Shown piece by piece: positions 1 to 7,948 of a stretch of DNA of 10,084 nt. This stretch comes from Methanoregulaceae archaeon (GTDB lineage: Archaea > Halobacteriota > Methanomicrobia > Methanomicrobiales > Methanospirillaceae), in the NCBI GenBank assembly GCA_028679325.1, contig JAJRBS010000066.1, forward strand, positions 1 to 10,084, given 5' to 3'. The position numbers and the translations under genes are program-made. Numbering within the stretch: position 1 is the stretch's first letter; every line of letters begins with the position of its first letter. The notes under the pieces were generated by a model. It saw nothing but the letters and a program-made list of their open reading frames with translations, searched no databases and was not told where the DNA came from.

Positions 1-591
1 GAGCTCTTCCCTTTCCATCTCATCGAGCCGCATCTTGATGAAGTCACGGGCTTCGGAGAGTTCCGGGATGACCTTGAACTCGAGTGCATTAACCCTTCGC
101 TTGGTCGACTCGATCTCGTCCAGCAGCTTCTTCATGGTGGTCTCGATCTCGGCACTCTCGATGACCGCCTCCACGAGGTCCTCGTACGCGGATGCAGTCT
201 CATCGATGATGGACGTTGTCCCGAGCATGCCATAGCCCCTGTCGATAAGGGATTTTTTCACGCTGGTCGACTCGATCTCCGGGACCACAACACCCATAAT
301 GTTCTTGCTCGAGAGGGTGATGTCCGGCACTTCCTGGACAGCGAATGCCGCCGATTTCACCCCGATCGTCCCTTCCACGGTGTTGGCCATGGCCATCATC
401 TCCCCGGCATGCTCGAACTTCTTTAAAAGATCCCCCCTGCTATCTTTCGCCGCGGCAAGGACCTTGAAAAATTCGATGATCAGGCCGTCACGCTTCATCT
501 TCAGGATCTTGTAGCCACGTTCAGAGAGGGCGATCCGTCTCTTCAGGCTGATGAGCTCCGACCTGGTGGGTTTGACATCGCGCAGCGCCAT
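1..591 (-). CDS. ahaD: A-type ATP synthase subunit D (central stalk), 3' end cut by window edge
   Basis: Subunit D is the long coiled-coil axle of the A1 rotor. It sits inside the A3B3 head and passes rotation from the c-ring to the catalytic sites. Reading the minus strand from ATG at 591 gives 197 codons with no stop to the window edge. The start reads MALRDVKPTRSELISLKRR, the typical N-terminus of the archaeal/V-type D family, followed by RGYKILKMKRDGLI and a long helical region. The C-terminal helix is also visible (ALEFKVIPELSEARDFI, then acidic/basic heptad-like sequence). Family members are usually about 200-230 residues, so only the last few residues are missing. The gene starts 6 nt after the ahaB stop, with AAGGTT as a weak ribosome site, in line with coupled translation. 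The frame and family are clear. Only the C-terminus is unknown. Confidence 0.95.
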   Translation of the reverse strand, partial: MALRDVKPTRSELISLKRRIALSERGYKILKMKRDGLIIEFFKVLAAAKDSRGDLLKKFEHAGEMMAMANTVEGTIGVKSAAFAVQEVPDITLSSKNIMGVVVPEIESTSVKKSLIDRGYGMLGTTSIIDETASAYEDLVEAVIESAEIETTMKKLLDEIESTKRRVNALEFKVIPELSEARDFIKMRLDEMEREEL

Positions 592-597
592 GGAACC

Positions 598-1992
598 TTA
601 CCCCTGTGCTTTGGCGTCCTGCTGCCTGAACTTCGGGTGGTATTTGTTGATCAGGTCGCGGTCGATCCTCACCAGTTGTTCGACAGGAAGCGCTGAGAGG
701 AGGTCCCAGCCGAGGTCAAGAGTCCCGAAGATGGTACGGTCCTCGTTGTATCCCTGGCGGACGAAACGGTTCTCGAAGAGATCCGCAAACTCGAGGAACA
801 TTCGGTCACGTTCGGAAAGGGCATCTTTCCCGACGATAGCCACGAGGCCGCGGAGATCGTTTCCTTCAGCGTAGGCGGCATAAAGCTGATCCGAGACCTT
901 CTTATGATCCTCCCGGGTGTGCTCCTTCCCGATACCGAGGTTCATCAGCCGGGAGAGCGAGGGGAGGACATTGACCGGGGGGTAGATCCCCTTCCGGTGC
1001 AGGTCGCGGCTCACCACGATCTGCCCCTCCGTGATATAACCGGTGAGGTCCGGGATGGGGTGGGTGATGTCGTCGCCGGGCATGGTCAGGATAGGGAACT
1101 GGGTGATCGAGCCCTTCTTCCCCTTGATGATCCCCGCCCTCTCGTAGATGCTGGCCAGGTCGGTGTACATGTACCCGGGGTAACCCCTCCGGCCAGGCAC
1201 CTCTTCACGTGCCGCCCCTATCTGACGGAGTGCCTCGCAGTAGTTGGTCATGTCAGTCAGGATAACGAGCACGTGCATGCCAAGATCGAAGGCGAGATAC
1301 TCGGCTGTTGTCAGGGCCAGTCGAGGAGTGATGATCCGCTCGACTGCCGGGTCATCGGCCAGGTTGAGGAAGACCACGGCCCGTTCGAGGGCCCCGGTCC
1401 GCTCGAAGTCCTGCATGAAGTGGTTGGCCTCTTCCTTGGTGATGCCCATGGCCGCGAACACCACGGCAAACTCTTCCTTTGAACCAAGCGCCTTCGCCTG
1501 CCTGGCGATCTGCAGGGCGATGTTGTTGTGGGGAAGTCCGGCACCGGAAAAGATGGGCAGTTTCTGGCCCCTCACCAGCGTGTTTGTTCCATCGATGGTA
1601 GAGATACCGGTCTGGATGAACTCCTCCGGTGAAGCCCTGGCATAGGGATTGATCGCTGCCCCCGTGATATCAAGCCTCTTTTCAGGGACGATCTCGGGAC
1701 CGCCATCGATGGGTTTACCGCCACCCGAGAGGATGCGTCCGAGCATCTCCCGGCCGACAGGCATCTTGATAGTCTCGCCGAGGAAACGGACTCCGGTGTC
1801 CTTTCCTATCCCGGCAGTGGTCTCGAAGACCTGGACCACGACCAGCTGGTCGCTGGTATCCAGGACCTGTCCCCGCTTGATGCTGCCATCGAACAGGGCA
1901 AGGTTGACCAGTTCGCCGTAACCGACCGGTTCGGTCTTCTCGACAAAGACGAGAGGCCCGGCGATCTTTGAAATTGTTCTGTACTCTTTCAT
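598..1992 (-). CDS. ahaB: A-type ATP synthase subunit B (non-catalytic head subunit)
   Basis: Subunit B alternates with A in the A3B3 head. It binds nucleotide without hydrolysing it and lends the arginine finger to the catalytic site of A. The 464-residue product has the beta-barrel N-terminal domain (about residues 1-75), a nucleotide-binding core with a degenerate P-loop (FSGAGLPHN, 148-156, lacking GKT), and a helical C-terminal domain from about 360. PSLSRLMN (344-351) carries the expected arginine finger, Arg348. YPGYMYTDLASIYERAG (271-287) is a family signature. Length is as expected (about 460). The ATG lies in an ATGA overlap of 4 nt with the ahaA stop, and GAGGT seven bases upstream, inside the end of ahaA, is its ribosome site. 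The near 1:1 need for A and B fits this tight coupling. No disruption seen. Confidence 0.98.
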   Translation of the reverse strand: MKEYRTISKIAGPLVFVEKTEPVGYGELVNLALFDGSIKRGQVLDTSDQLVVVQVFETTAGIGKDTGVRFLGETIKMPVGREMLGRILSGGGKPIDGGPEIVPEKRLDITGAAINPYARASPEEFIQTGISTIDGTNTLVRGQKLPIFSGAGLPHNNIALQIARQAKALGSKEEFAVVFAAMGITKEEANHFMQDFERTGALERAVVFLNLADDPAVERIITPRLALTTAEYLAFDLGMHVLVILTDMTNYCEALRQIGAAREEVPGRRGYPGYMYTDLASIYERAGIIKGKKGSITQFPILTMPGDDITHPIPDLTGYITEGQIVVSRDLHRKGIYPPVNVLPSLSRLMNLGIGKEHTREDHKKVSDQLYAAYAEGNDLRGLVAIVGKDALSERDRMFLEFADLFENRFVRQGYNEDRTIFGTLDLGWDLLSALPVEQLVRIDRDLINKYHPKFRQQDAKAQG

Positions 1993-3752
1993 ACCGACGA
2001 CCTCAGTCTGGTAAACTCGCTGTCCATGGCATTCTTTATGCGTTCCAGTTCCGGCCTGTAATCCTTGATGAACTTGATCTGGGGCAGATCGTTCTTGGAC
2101 TGTATGCCGATGATCTGCTGAGGGGTGACCCCTGCAACCTGGGCTGCATAGGCATGATCTGCGAAGGACCTGATGGTCTTCATCATGTCGTACTGTTTGG
2201 ACATGTCGCAGAAGGTATCGACCGGATCATAGGCATTCTGTTGCAGGAAGATCTCGCGGATCATTCGTGCAACCTCGATGGTGACCTGCTCAGCCTCGGG
2301 TAAAGCGTCCGAACCCACCAGCTGGACGATCTCCTGGAGCTCGGCCTCCTTCTGCAGGACCTCCATGGCCCATGCCCGCAGAACGTTCCATTCCGGCGAT
2401 ACTTCTTTGTCGTACCAGTCATGGAGGGTGTCCAGGTAGAGCGAGTAGGAGTTCAGCCAGTTGATGGCCGGGAAGTGTCTCCTCTGGGAAAGTTTCGCAT
2501 CCAGCGCCCAGAAGACCTTCACGATACGGAGCGTGTTCTGGGTGACAGGCTCGCTGAAATCACCCCCGGGCGGGGAGACCGCACCGATGACCGATACAGA
2601 CCCATCCCTGCCCGAGAGAGTCTTCACCCTTCCTGCCCTCTCGTAGAACTCGGAAAGCCGTGCGGCGAGGTAGGCGGGATAACCCTCCTCCCCGGGCATC
2701 TCTTCGAGACGGGACGAGATCTCTCTCATCGCTTCCGCCCACCGCGAGGTCGAGTCCGCCATGAGGGATACATCGTACCCCATGTCACGGAAATACTCGG
2801 CGATGGTGATCCCTGTGTACACCGAAGCCTCACGTGCGGCTACGGGCATGTTGCTTGTATTGGCGATGAGCACCGTCCGCTCCATGAGCGGTTTCCCGGT
2901 CTTCGGGTCCTCGAGTTCGGGAAACTCGGTCAGCACCTCGGTCATCTCATTCCCGCGTTCGCCGCAGCCGATGTACACCACGATCTCGGCATCACTCCAC
3001 TTGGCGAGCTGCTGCTGGGTGACAGTCTTTCCGCTCCCGAACGGTCCCGGGATCGCGGCCGTGCCCCCCTTTGCGATGGGGAACAGGCCGTCGAGGATTC
3101 GCTGACCGGTGATGAGCGGTATGGTCGGGTTCATCTTCTCGGTGACCGGTCTCGGGACACGGACCGGCCACTTCTGCATCATGGTAAGCCCGGTGCCCGA
3201 ATCAAGGGTACAGATAACCTCCTCGATGGTGAAAGAACCCGAGCGGATGCTCTTGACCTTTCCCCCGGCCACATTCGGAGGAACCAGGATCCGGTGGACG
3301 ATGTTCGTCTCCTGGACCTCACCGATGATCGAACCCGGAAGGACAGTGTCTCCCTCCCTGACCAGGGCTTTGAATTCCCATTTTTTCTGATGGTCAAGAC
3401 CCGGAGCCGATACTCCCCGCTGGATGAAGTCACCCATCTTGCTCACAAGAACTGAGAGAGGTCTCTGAATTCCATCGTAAATACTGGTCAGGAGCCCCGG
3501 GCCAAGCTCAACGGCAAGAGACAGCCCGGTGTTGATAACCGGTTCCCCTGGCCTTATCCCCGAGGTGTCTTCATAGACCTGGATAATGGTCTCGTTTCCC
3601 TGGATCTTGATGACCTCTCCCATGAGCTCTTCGTGACCGACCTTGACCACATCGTACATGTGCGCATCGATATTGACGGCGGTCACCACGGGGCCGGCGA
3701 TTCTCTTGAGAACTCCGCCGGATCCTTTAGCTGCCTTCGCTTCTATTTCCAC
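1989..3752 (-). CDS. ahaA: A-type ATP synthase catalytic subunit A
   Basis: This is the catalytic subunit of the A1 head, converting ADP and Pi to ATP on the cytoplasmic side. The 587-residue product has an N-terminal beta-barrel (about 12-85), the bulge or non-homologous region specific to A/V-type A subunits (about 115-190), and a RecA-like core with the Walker A motif GPFGSGKT (236-243, Lys242). The catalytic glutamate lies in GCGERGNE (262-269, Glu265), and ADSTSRWAEAMRE (332-344) belongs to the Walker B region. A helical C-terminal domain starts at about 440. The P-loop is uninterrupted, so the intein found at this site in some archaea is absent. The start is GTG at 3752, inside ahaF (10-nt overlap). 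No ATG lies nearby and the beta-barrel begins about 12 residues in, so GTG is the best choice. The upstream GTTGATCT resembles a GGTGATCT ribosome site with one mismatch. Confidence 0.97.
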   Translation of the reverse strand: MEIEAKAAKGSGGVLKRIAGPVVTAVNIDAHMYDVVKVGHEELMGEVIKIQGNETIIQVYEDTSGIRPGEPVINTGLSLAVELGPGLLTSIYDGIQRPLSVLVSKMGDFIQRGVSAPGLDHQKKWEFKALVREGDTVLPGSIIGEVQETNIVHRILVPPNVAGGKVKSIRSGSFTIEEVICTLDSGTGLTMMQKWPVRVPRPVTEKMNPTIPLITGQRILDGLFPIAKGGTAAIPGPFGSGKTVTQQQLAKWSDAEIVVYIGCGERGNEMTEVLTEFPELEDPKTGKPLMERTVLIANTSNMPVAAREASVYTGITIAEYFRDMGYDVSLMADSTSRWAEAMREISSRLEEMPGEEGYPAYLAARLSEFYERAGRVKTLSGRDGSVSVIGAVSPPGGDFSEPVTQNTLRIVKVFWALDAKLSQRRHFPAINWLNSYSLYLDTLHDWYDKEVSPEWNVLRAWAMEVLQKEAELQEIVQLVGSDALPEAEQVTIEVARMIREIFLQQNAYDPVDTFCDMSKQYDMMKTIRSFADHAYAAQVAGVTPQQIIGIQSKNDLPQIKFIKDYRPELERIKNAMDSEFTRLRSSV

Positions 3753-4045
3753 AGATCAACACCCACTGATCGCTTGATTTTCTCCCTCATGGACATTCCT
3801 CCTTCCTCCCTGCCGATGGCGATGACTGTCGGTTTCACCGAATTCTCCAGTGTGGCCTGCAGGCGTCGCGGGATCCTGTTCATATCCTGGTTGGAGAGGA
3901 CCAGGATACCGACCGTTTGATCGTCCAGCATCCTGGTGATATATTCAACGAGTTTCTCATCCGATTCGGCAACGAAGGTCTTCCGGATACCTGCCAGCCT
4001 GAATCCGATCACGAAATCAGATCGTCCAACAACTGCCACTTCCAT
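3743..4045 (-). CDS. ahaF: A-type ATP synthase subunit F (central stalk)
   Basis: Subunit F is a small globular protein attached to subunit D in the central stalk, and it affects ATPase activity and coupling. The 100-residue product opens with MEVAVVGRSDFVIGFRLAGI, the typical N-terminus of the ATP-synt_F family. VGILVLSNQDMNRIP follows in the middle, and the end (SVGVDLWK) is a basic, amphipathic C-terminal helix. Length is normal for the family (about 100). The ATG directly abuts the ahaC stop (TGAATG, no gap). GGTGAT inside the last codons of ahaC, six bases ahead, serves as ribosome site. The 3' end overlaps ahaA by 10 nt. Both junctions imply translational coupling. Confidence 0.95.
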   Translation of the reverse strand: MEVAVVGRSDFVIGFRLAGIRKTFVAESDEKLVEYITRMLDDQTVGILVLSNQDMNRIPRRLQATLENSVKPTVIAIGREEGGMSMREKIKRSVGVDLWK

Positions 4046-5110
4046 TCATATCACCAGGTATCCCCGAATCCTGTCGGTGGGGAGTTCCGCCTCCTTGCCC
4101 CTCGCCAGTGCCCGGAGGTTGAAGATCTCGTACTTCTTCTTCTCGAGATAGGTGAGGATGGGGTGGATCGAGAATGGCTTCAGCTTGGTAAGGAGCTCCA
4201 TCTGGCCGAGCTGGATCCGTATGAGGTCAATCTCGATCTCCCGTATGGACTTGCCTGCCCCCATCTCATCAAGGAGAAGGAGCAGGGGTTTCAGACGCAC
4301 TTTGATCTTCTTCTTCAGCGCATCGATGAATTCCCGATCGTCTTCGAGATCGATAAGGTCCTGGAACTCGTCGGGAGCAAAACTCCCGCCCGGTATCATC
4401 AGAGCCCGGGCATCCTGATGCAGCCGTTCCCGTCTGAGCCGGAAAATGTTCCTGATATTCATGATGTCTATGTCGAGCACGATGAATTCAAGAAACTGTT
4501 TTCCTCCCTTGAGACCGCCTCCTGCAACGGCAAGGAGGTCCAGATAGTAGTCCTTGTACAGCTCATTCTCGATGTCTGAGAAGGATTCTTTCTCCAGGGC
4601 GGCAGCATAACCGGCAGCAATGACCGGATAGACCGATTTACCCCGGAGTGCCTCGAGGATCCTCTCGGGAGAATCTTCTTTGAGCAGACGGTCGAGAAAG
4701 ATCCGGTCCAGTTCACCTGCCGGAACGAGAACTTCACGGATCTTACCCTGTTTCATCCCCTGTGCCTTCCCCCGAAGGATGCCGAGCACGTTCTGGATGT
4801 CCCATTTCCGGAGATAGGACCTGACAAAGGACTTCAGGACCCCCGGAGTGATCTGCTGGACGTTCTGAAACTCCTTTGCAAGGTTCCAGGAGAGGGCGTG
4901 CTCGAGAAGATCCGCCCCATGAAAGAAGGGCGACAACTCATCAATCTCTTTCTTGTACTGGGTCTCTTCGATGATACGGGTAATCTCCGGAATGCTCATG
5001 TTCAGCATCCTGTAGTAGTCTTCTTTCGGGATGAGCTTCGACTTACGGTACCTCATCCTCGTGCAGACATAGACATAGGGAACAGGCCCTCCGGACCGGA
5101 CTTCAGGCAC
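4046..5110 (-). CDS. ahaC: A-type ATP synthase subunit C (rotor-to-ring adaptor)
   Basis: Subunit C (homologous to V-ATPase subunit d) is the funnel-shaped adaptor between the D/F central stalk and the c-ring. The 354-residue product is helical and soluble. It contains the family patterns YVYVCTRMRYRKSKLIPKED near the N-terminus and LDIDIMNIRNIFRLRRERL (about 212-230) in the middle. The start is GTG at 5110, preceded by GAGGTGA (5117-5123), which overlaps the ahaE stop and lies six bases ahead. This is a very good archaeal ribosome site and decides the start. Using GTG leaves an N-terminal stretch of about nine residues before the conserved PYVYVCTR, as in relatives. An internal ATG at codon 19 would cut into the conserved block and is unlikely. 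The gene begins 11 nt after ahaE and ends flush with ahaF. Confidence 0.95.
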   Translation of the reverse strand: MPEVRSGGPVPYVYVCTRMRYRKSKLIPKEDYYRMLNMSIPEITRIIEETQYKKEIDELSPFFHGADLLEHALSWNLAKEFQNVQQITPGVLKSFVRSYLRKWDIQNVLGILRGKAQGMKQGKIREVLVPAGELDRIFLDRLLKEDSPERILEALRGKSVYPVIAAGYAAALEKESFSDIENELYKDYYLDLLAVAGGGLKGGKQFLEFIVLDIDIMNIRNIFRLRRERLHQDARALMIPGGSFAPDEFQDLIDLEDDREFIDALKKKIKVRLKPLLLLLDEMGAGKSIREIEIDLIRIQLGQMELLTKLKPFSIHPILTYLEKKKYEIFNLRALARGKEAELPTDRIRGYLVI

Positions 5111-5121
5111 CCTCCCTCACC

Positions 5122-5700
5122 TCATCCGAAAAGTATGTCTGATGCATTCTTCAACCATGTCTCCCACAGATCGTTCATCAGCGTGCGATAGCTGTAGTCG
5201 ATCTGGAGTTCACCGTCTTTGCTTTCGATGAGGACACCGCCTTCAGTCTCAACCGCCTTGCCCACGGCATAGCCTTTCAGGGCAGGATCGCTTCCCAATA
5301 ACCGGGATAAGGTTTCCTGGTCCCGCCTGTTGCAGTGGACGACCCCCTCGGGAATCTCGGTTTTTGCCTTCGAGAGGAGGTTTTTCATGACCTCACGATG
5401 GAAATCTTCAGGCAGTTCAGCTATCTTTGAAAGGGCAGCCTGGTGCACCTGGTCAAGCAGATGCTTCTGGGTGTTCAGAAGCTGGCGCTTCACAACAAGA
5501 TTGGCGGCTGAAACCTCCTGGTTCATCAGGTGGGCGGTCTGCCGTTCGACTTCCTGGTCTGCAGCCAGTTTGATCTTTCCGGATTTTTCCTGGGCCTCGG
5601 CCAGGATACGCCTGACTTCGGCCTGAGTCTCCTGCCTGATCCGGTCTTCCTCCTTCTTCCCTTTTTCCCGGAGCTCCTCTATGACCACTTCCAGTCCCAT
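5122..5700 (-). CDS. ahaE: A-type ATP synthase subunit E (peripheral stalk)
   Basis: Subunit E pairs with subunit H to make the peripheral stalks that hold the A3B3 head against rotor torque. The 192-residue product has a long charged helix (about 1-100, rich in K, E, R, Q and A) expected to form the right-handed coiled coil with AhaH. A globular C-terminal domain (about 110-192) containing GGVLIESKDGELQIDYSYRT caps the head, as in the vATP-synt_E family. Length matches the family (about 180-200). The ATG at 5700 lies 12 nt after the ahaK stop with GGAGA close ahead. The end lies 11 nt before ahaC and provides part of the ahaC ribosome site. Confidence 0.95.
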   Translation of the reverse strand: MGLEVVIEELREKGKKEEDRIRQETQAEVRRILAEAQEKSGKIKLAADQEVERQTAHLMNQEVSAANLVVKRQLLNTQKHLLDQVHQAALSKIAELPEDFHREVMKNLLSKAKTEIPEGVVHCNRRDQETLSRLLGSDPALKGYAVGKAVETEGGVLIESKDGELQIDYSYRTLMNDLWETWLKNASDILFG

Positions 5701-5712
5701 GGTCTTCTCCGA

Positions 5713-5964
5713 TCAGAACAGCATCAGCAGCGCCACGACAAGACCAAAGATGACGATGGTTTCGGGAATGACGGTCAGGAGCAGAACGAGACCAAAGACG
5801 TCCTTGTTCTCTGCGGTTGCCCCGACTGCCGCAGATCCGATAGCAGTCTCCGCGATGCCTGTGGCAATTCCCGTTGATCCAACGGCTATAGCCGCCGCCA
5901 GTGCCTTCATTCCGCCCTGTGATGCTTCTGCAACCTGTACTGCAACATCTGTCTGTAACAACAT
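5713..5964 (-). CDS. ahaK: A-type ATP synthase subunit K (c-ring proteolipid), 83 aa
   Basis: This is the membrane rotor subunit. Several copies form the c-ring, which turns as ions bind and leave at the interface with subunit I. The 83-residue product is a single hairpin. Helix 1 spans about 18-47, rich in Gly and Ala (GSTGIATGIAETAIGSAA). A short polar loop follows (AENKD, 51-55), then helix 2 (about 57-83) with the ion-binding carboxylate Glu68 in VIPETIVIFGLV. It is therefore the short two-helix form with one site per hairpin, not a duplicated form. The reading frame is open upstream to 6024. ATG at 5964 is chosen because GGAGGAG lies seven bases ahead and because the extra 20 residues would be polar and unlike the family. 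Thr69 after Glu68 resembles Na+-type sites, but ion choice cannot be settled here. Confidence 0.95.
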   Translation of the reverse strand: MLLQTDVAVQVAEASQGGMKALAAAIAVGSTGIATGIAETAIGSAAVGATAENKDVFGLVLLLTVIPETIVIFGLVVALLMLF

Positions 5965-5968
5965 TTTT

Positions 5969-7948
5969 TTACTCCTCCGAATATCTCCGTTTTGTTCCAA
6001 ATGGGTTGTATTTCTTTCCTCCACCCTTGTAGAATTTGGTGAAGAATTCGATGTAATTCAACCTGAGGGACTGTATCCCGGCACCGAGAACACCGAGCAC
6101 GGTATTCAGGAGATGCCCTATCAGGAAGACAACAGCCCCGATGATAACGATCACCACGCCGAAGATGGTAAGTTGTTCCAACTGCGGTTCGATGATCAAT
6201 CCGATTGCGATGAAATTTACCACCATGGCGATGGCAACCGAAGAGAGCCCGATACCTACGATACGGGCGAATGAGAGAACATGGGAAAGAATGGTGGGAA
6301 GTTCTATGATCTCCAGTGTCGACTCGCGGATGATGAATACGATGCCGAGCAGCATCATAACCAGTCCAAGGAGAGCCGGTGCCGATAGACCACCTGCCAC
6401 GGCCGGCATACCGGTAAGGTCCGGCATGAGTGGCAGGGCTACGAAAGACCAGATGAGGAACAACAGCCCCCATAACACCATGATCCATCCCAGATTGGCC
6501 AAAACGGCCTTAATCCGATGGGATCCGTGGTCATGCAGGGCATGGTTGACAATCCCGAGGATCCTGCCAAGGGTAATGGTTGCCACGCCGACCCAGATCA
6601 CCATGATCATCAATTCCGGGATTTCCGGACCGTGACCTCCTGCATGACCGCCGATATTCAGGTGACGGCTGGGGAGGACCGGCTCAATACCTGGTATCAT
6701 GAAACCGAACACCTCGCTGTACAGCACACCGAAGATAATGGTGGAAATACTGGCTATAAACAGGACCCCAACGAGTTGTTGAGCCTCACCACCCACCTTT
6801 TTCAATAACATCCAGAGTCCGATACTCATGGCGAGCAGGATTAAACCGTACCCGAGGTCTCCGAGTATCAAACCGAAAAAGATGGGGTAGATGATGGCCA
6901 CGACCAGGGTCGGGTCGAGCTCTGTGTATCGGGGCCTCGCATACGTATCCATCAGGAGCTGGCTTGGCCGGGCAAAACTGACGTTGTCATATTCCACCGG
7001 GACCACATCTTTCTCCTCTTCCACAGGCAGTTCCGTGACAAAGGCCTTTCCGGCCGAAGCACGGATAATGCCGTCGGAGACGGTCCCGACAGAGTCTTTC
7101 GGGACCCAGCCTTCAGCAATAAAGGCATGGTCGGTCGTTGCGAAACGGAGCGGGGCTTCGGCCTTCTCGATGTCAATGGACAGGAGCTCTTCGCATGCAG
7201 CCAGGAATCCCGCATAATCCCCCTTGCGGGAATCAAGAGCTGTAGAAATCTCCTGTATCTCCTTGTTGACGAGCTCCAGTTTTGCGGCGTACTCGGTAAT
7301 CCTCTCCTTGGCAGTACCGGTCTCGAGCGGAATGGATATGGCCTGGAACTGGGAGTCCATCAGGTTCCGTTCCGCTTCCGCCTTGTAGGCATTCGGCACC
7401 GCTGCGATGAGAAGGTTACCTTTCTTCGAAGCGGCGAAGTACTCTTCGCAGGGAACGCCCAGGTCTGGTTTTTTGGACACATAGCCTGCCAGGACCGTGA
7501 CAGTCCTGTACCCGGAGAGCAGGGAAAGATCGTAGGGAACCTCAGCGAAGGGGGACAGGGCTTCAATCTTCTGTTCTGCCTCCTTTGCCTTGTTCTCGAG
7601 TGCCTGTCTGCGGTTGACAAGAGCCTCGACCTCAGCTTCGAGCGCCGGGAGATCCTTCTCGATCTTCTCCTTCAGGGCCGAAGCCCTGGCCATTTCCTGC
7701 GGCTTGAGCTCCTCTGGCTGAAGGGAGAAGGCACTCATCACCGAGCGGAGCCTGATCAAGTCTTTCGATGTCTGGCTCGCTCCCTCGAGGGGCAGGCCGA
7801 TGCGGTATCCCTCGTACTCCTCATCCCTGTCTTCGACAAAATCCTCGACATGGAAGAGGCGCTGGCGATGGAGTTCGGCGACCACCACCCCCATAATATC
7901 CTTGGGGGCGGCGATGAGGATCTTCCCCATCTTTTCAGGCTTTAACAT
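5969..7948 (-). CDS. ahaI: A-type ATP synthase subunit I (membrane stator, V-type a-like)
   Basis: Subunit I is the stator of the AO motor. It forms the two ion half-channels next to the c-ring and links to the peripheral stalks. The 659-residue product has a cytoplasmic N-terminal half (about 1-340) with a long coiled coil (about 90-130), then about eight membrane helices (roughly 346-364, 366-383, 391-415, 446-468, 485-507, 523-542, 553-585, 592-618). Family motifs are PIFFGLILGDLGYG (355-368) and the seventh-helix SFARIVGIGLSS with Arg562, which faces the c-subunit carboxylate in this family. A second conserved stretch, GAGIQSLRLNYIEFF (622-636), carries Arg629. The length is normal (about 650). 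ATG at 7948 overlaps the end of ahaH by 14 nt. The loop at 428-440 is rich in Gly and His. Confidence 0.97.
   Translation of the reverse strand: MLKPEKMGKILIAAPKDIMGVVVAELHRQRLFHVEDFVEDRDEEYEGYRIGLPLEGASQTSKDLIRLRSVMSAFSLQPEELKPQEMARASALKEKIEKDLPALEAEVEALVNRRQALENKAKEAEQKIEALSPFAEVPYDLSLLSGYRTVTVLAGYVSKKPDLGVPCEEYFAASKKGNLLIAAVPNAYKAEAERNLMDSQFQAISIPLETGTAKERITEYAAKLELVNKEIQEISTALDSRKGDYAGFLAACEELLSIDIEKAEAPLRFATTDHAFIAEGWVPKDSVGTVSDGIIRASAGKAFVTELPVEEEKDVVPVEYDNVSFARPSQLLMDTYARPRYTELDPTLVVAIIYPIFFGLILGDLGYGLILLAMSIGLWMLLKKVGGEAQQLVGVLFIASISTIIFGVLYSEVFGFMIPGIEPVLPSRHLNIGGHAGGHGPEIPELMIMVIWVGVATITLGRILGIVNHALHDHGSHRIKAVLANLGWIMVLWGLLFLIWSFVALPLMPDLTGMPAVAGGLSAPALLGLVMMLLGIVFIIRESTLEIIELPTILSHVLSFARIVGIGLSSVAIAMVVNFIAIGLIIEPQLEQLTIFGVVIVIIGAVVFLIGHLLNTVLGVLGAGIQSLRLNYIEFFTKFYKGGGKKYNPFGTKRRYSEE
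5972..5978 (-). promoter_or_regulatory. Strong ribosome binding site of ahaK inside the end of ahaI
   Basis: The minus strand reads GGAGGAG, then TAAAAAA, then the ahaK ATG at 5964. The motif is made by the last two Glu codons of ahaI (GAG GAG), followed by its TAA stop and an A-only spacer of good length. It decides the 83-aa start of AhaK over the longer open frame. A strong site with an unstructured A-rich spacer fits the need for many c subunits per enzyme. That last point is inference. Confidence 0.8.

Noticed and set aside
102..279. 16-nt direct repeat (TGGTCGACTCGATCTC at 102-117 and 264-279)
   Set aside because: Both copies encode EIEST inside ahaD with the same codons. It is best explained by similar peptide sequence and codon preference, not by a repeat element.
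904..1482. 192-codon open frame on the plus strand
   Set aside because: Antisense to ahaB, with skewed composition rich in D, G, H and R and no recognisable domain.
2980..3060. Possible intein at the P-loop of AhaA
   Set aside because: Some archaeal A subunits carry an intein here. In this gene the Walker A motif and flanks are continuous and the protein has normal length.
2421..3455. 344-codon open frame on the plus strand
   Set aside because: It lies wholly antisense to ahaA, whose motifs are intact. Long antisense frames are common opposite GC-rich genes. It has no ribosome site or family features.
5965..6024. 20-residue N-terminal extension of AhaK
   Set aside because: The frame is open, but the extension overlaps ahaI, is polar, and lacks a ribosome site. 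The ATG at 5964 has an excellent one.
7127..7945. 272-codon open frame on the plus strand
   Set aside because: Antisense to the N-terminal half of ahaI, with low-complexity charged/Leu composition typical of a shadow frame.
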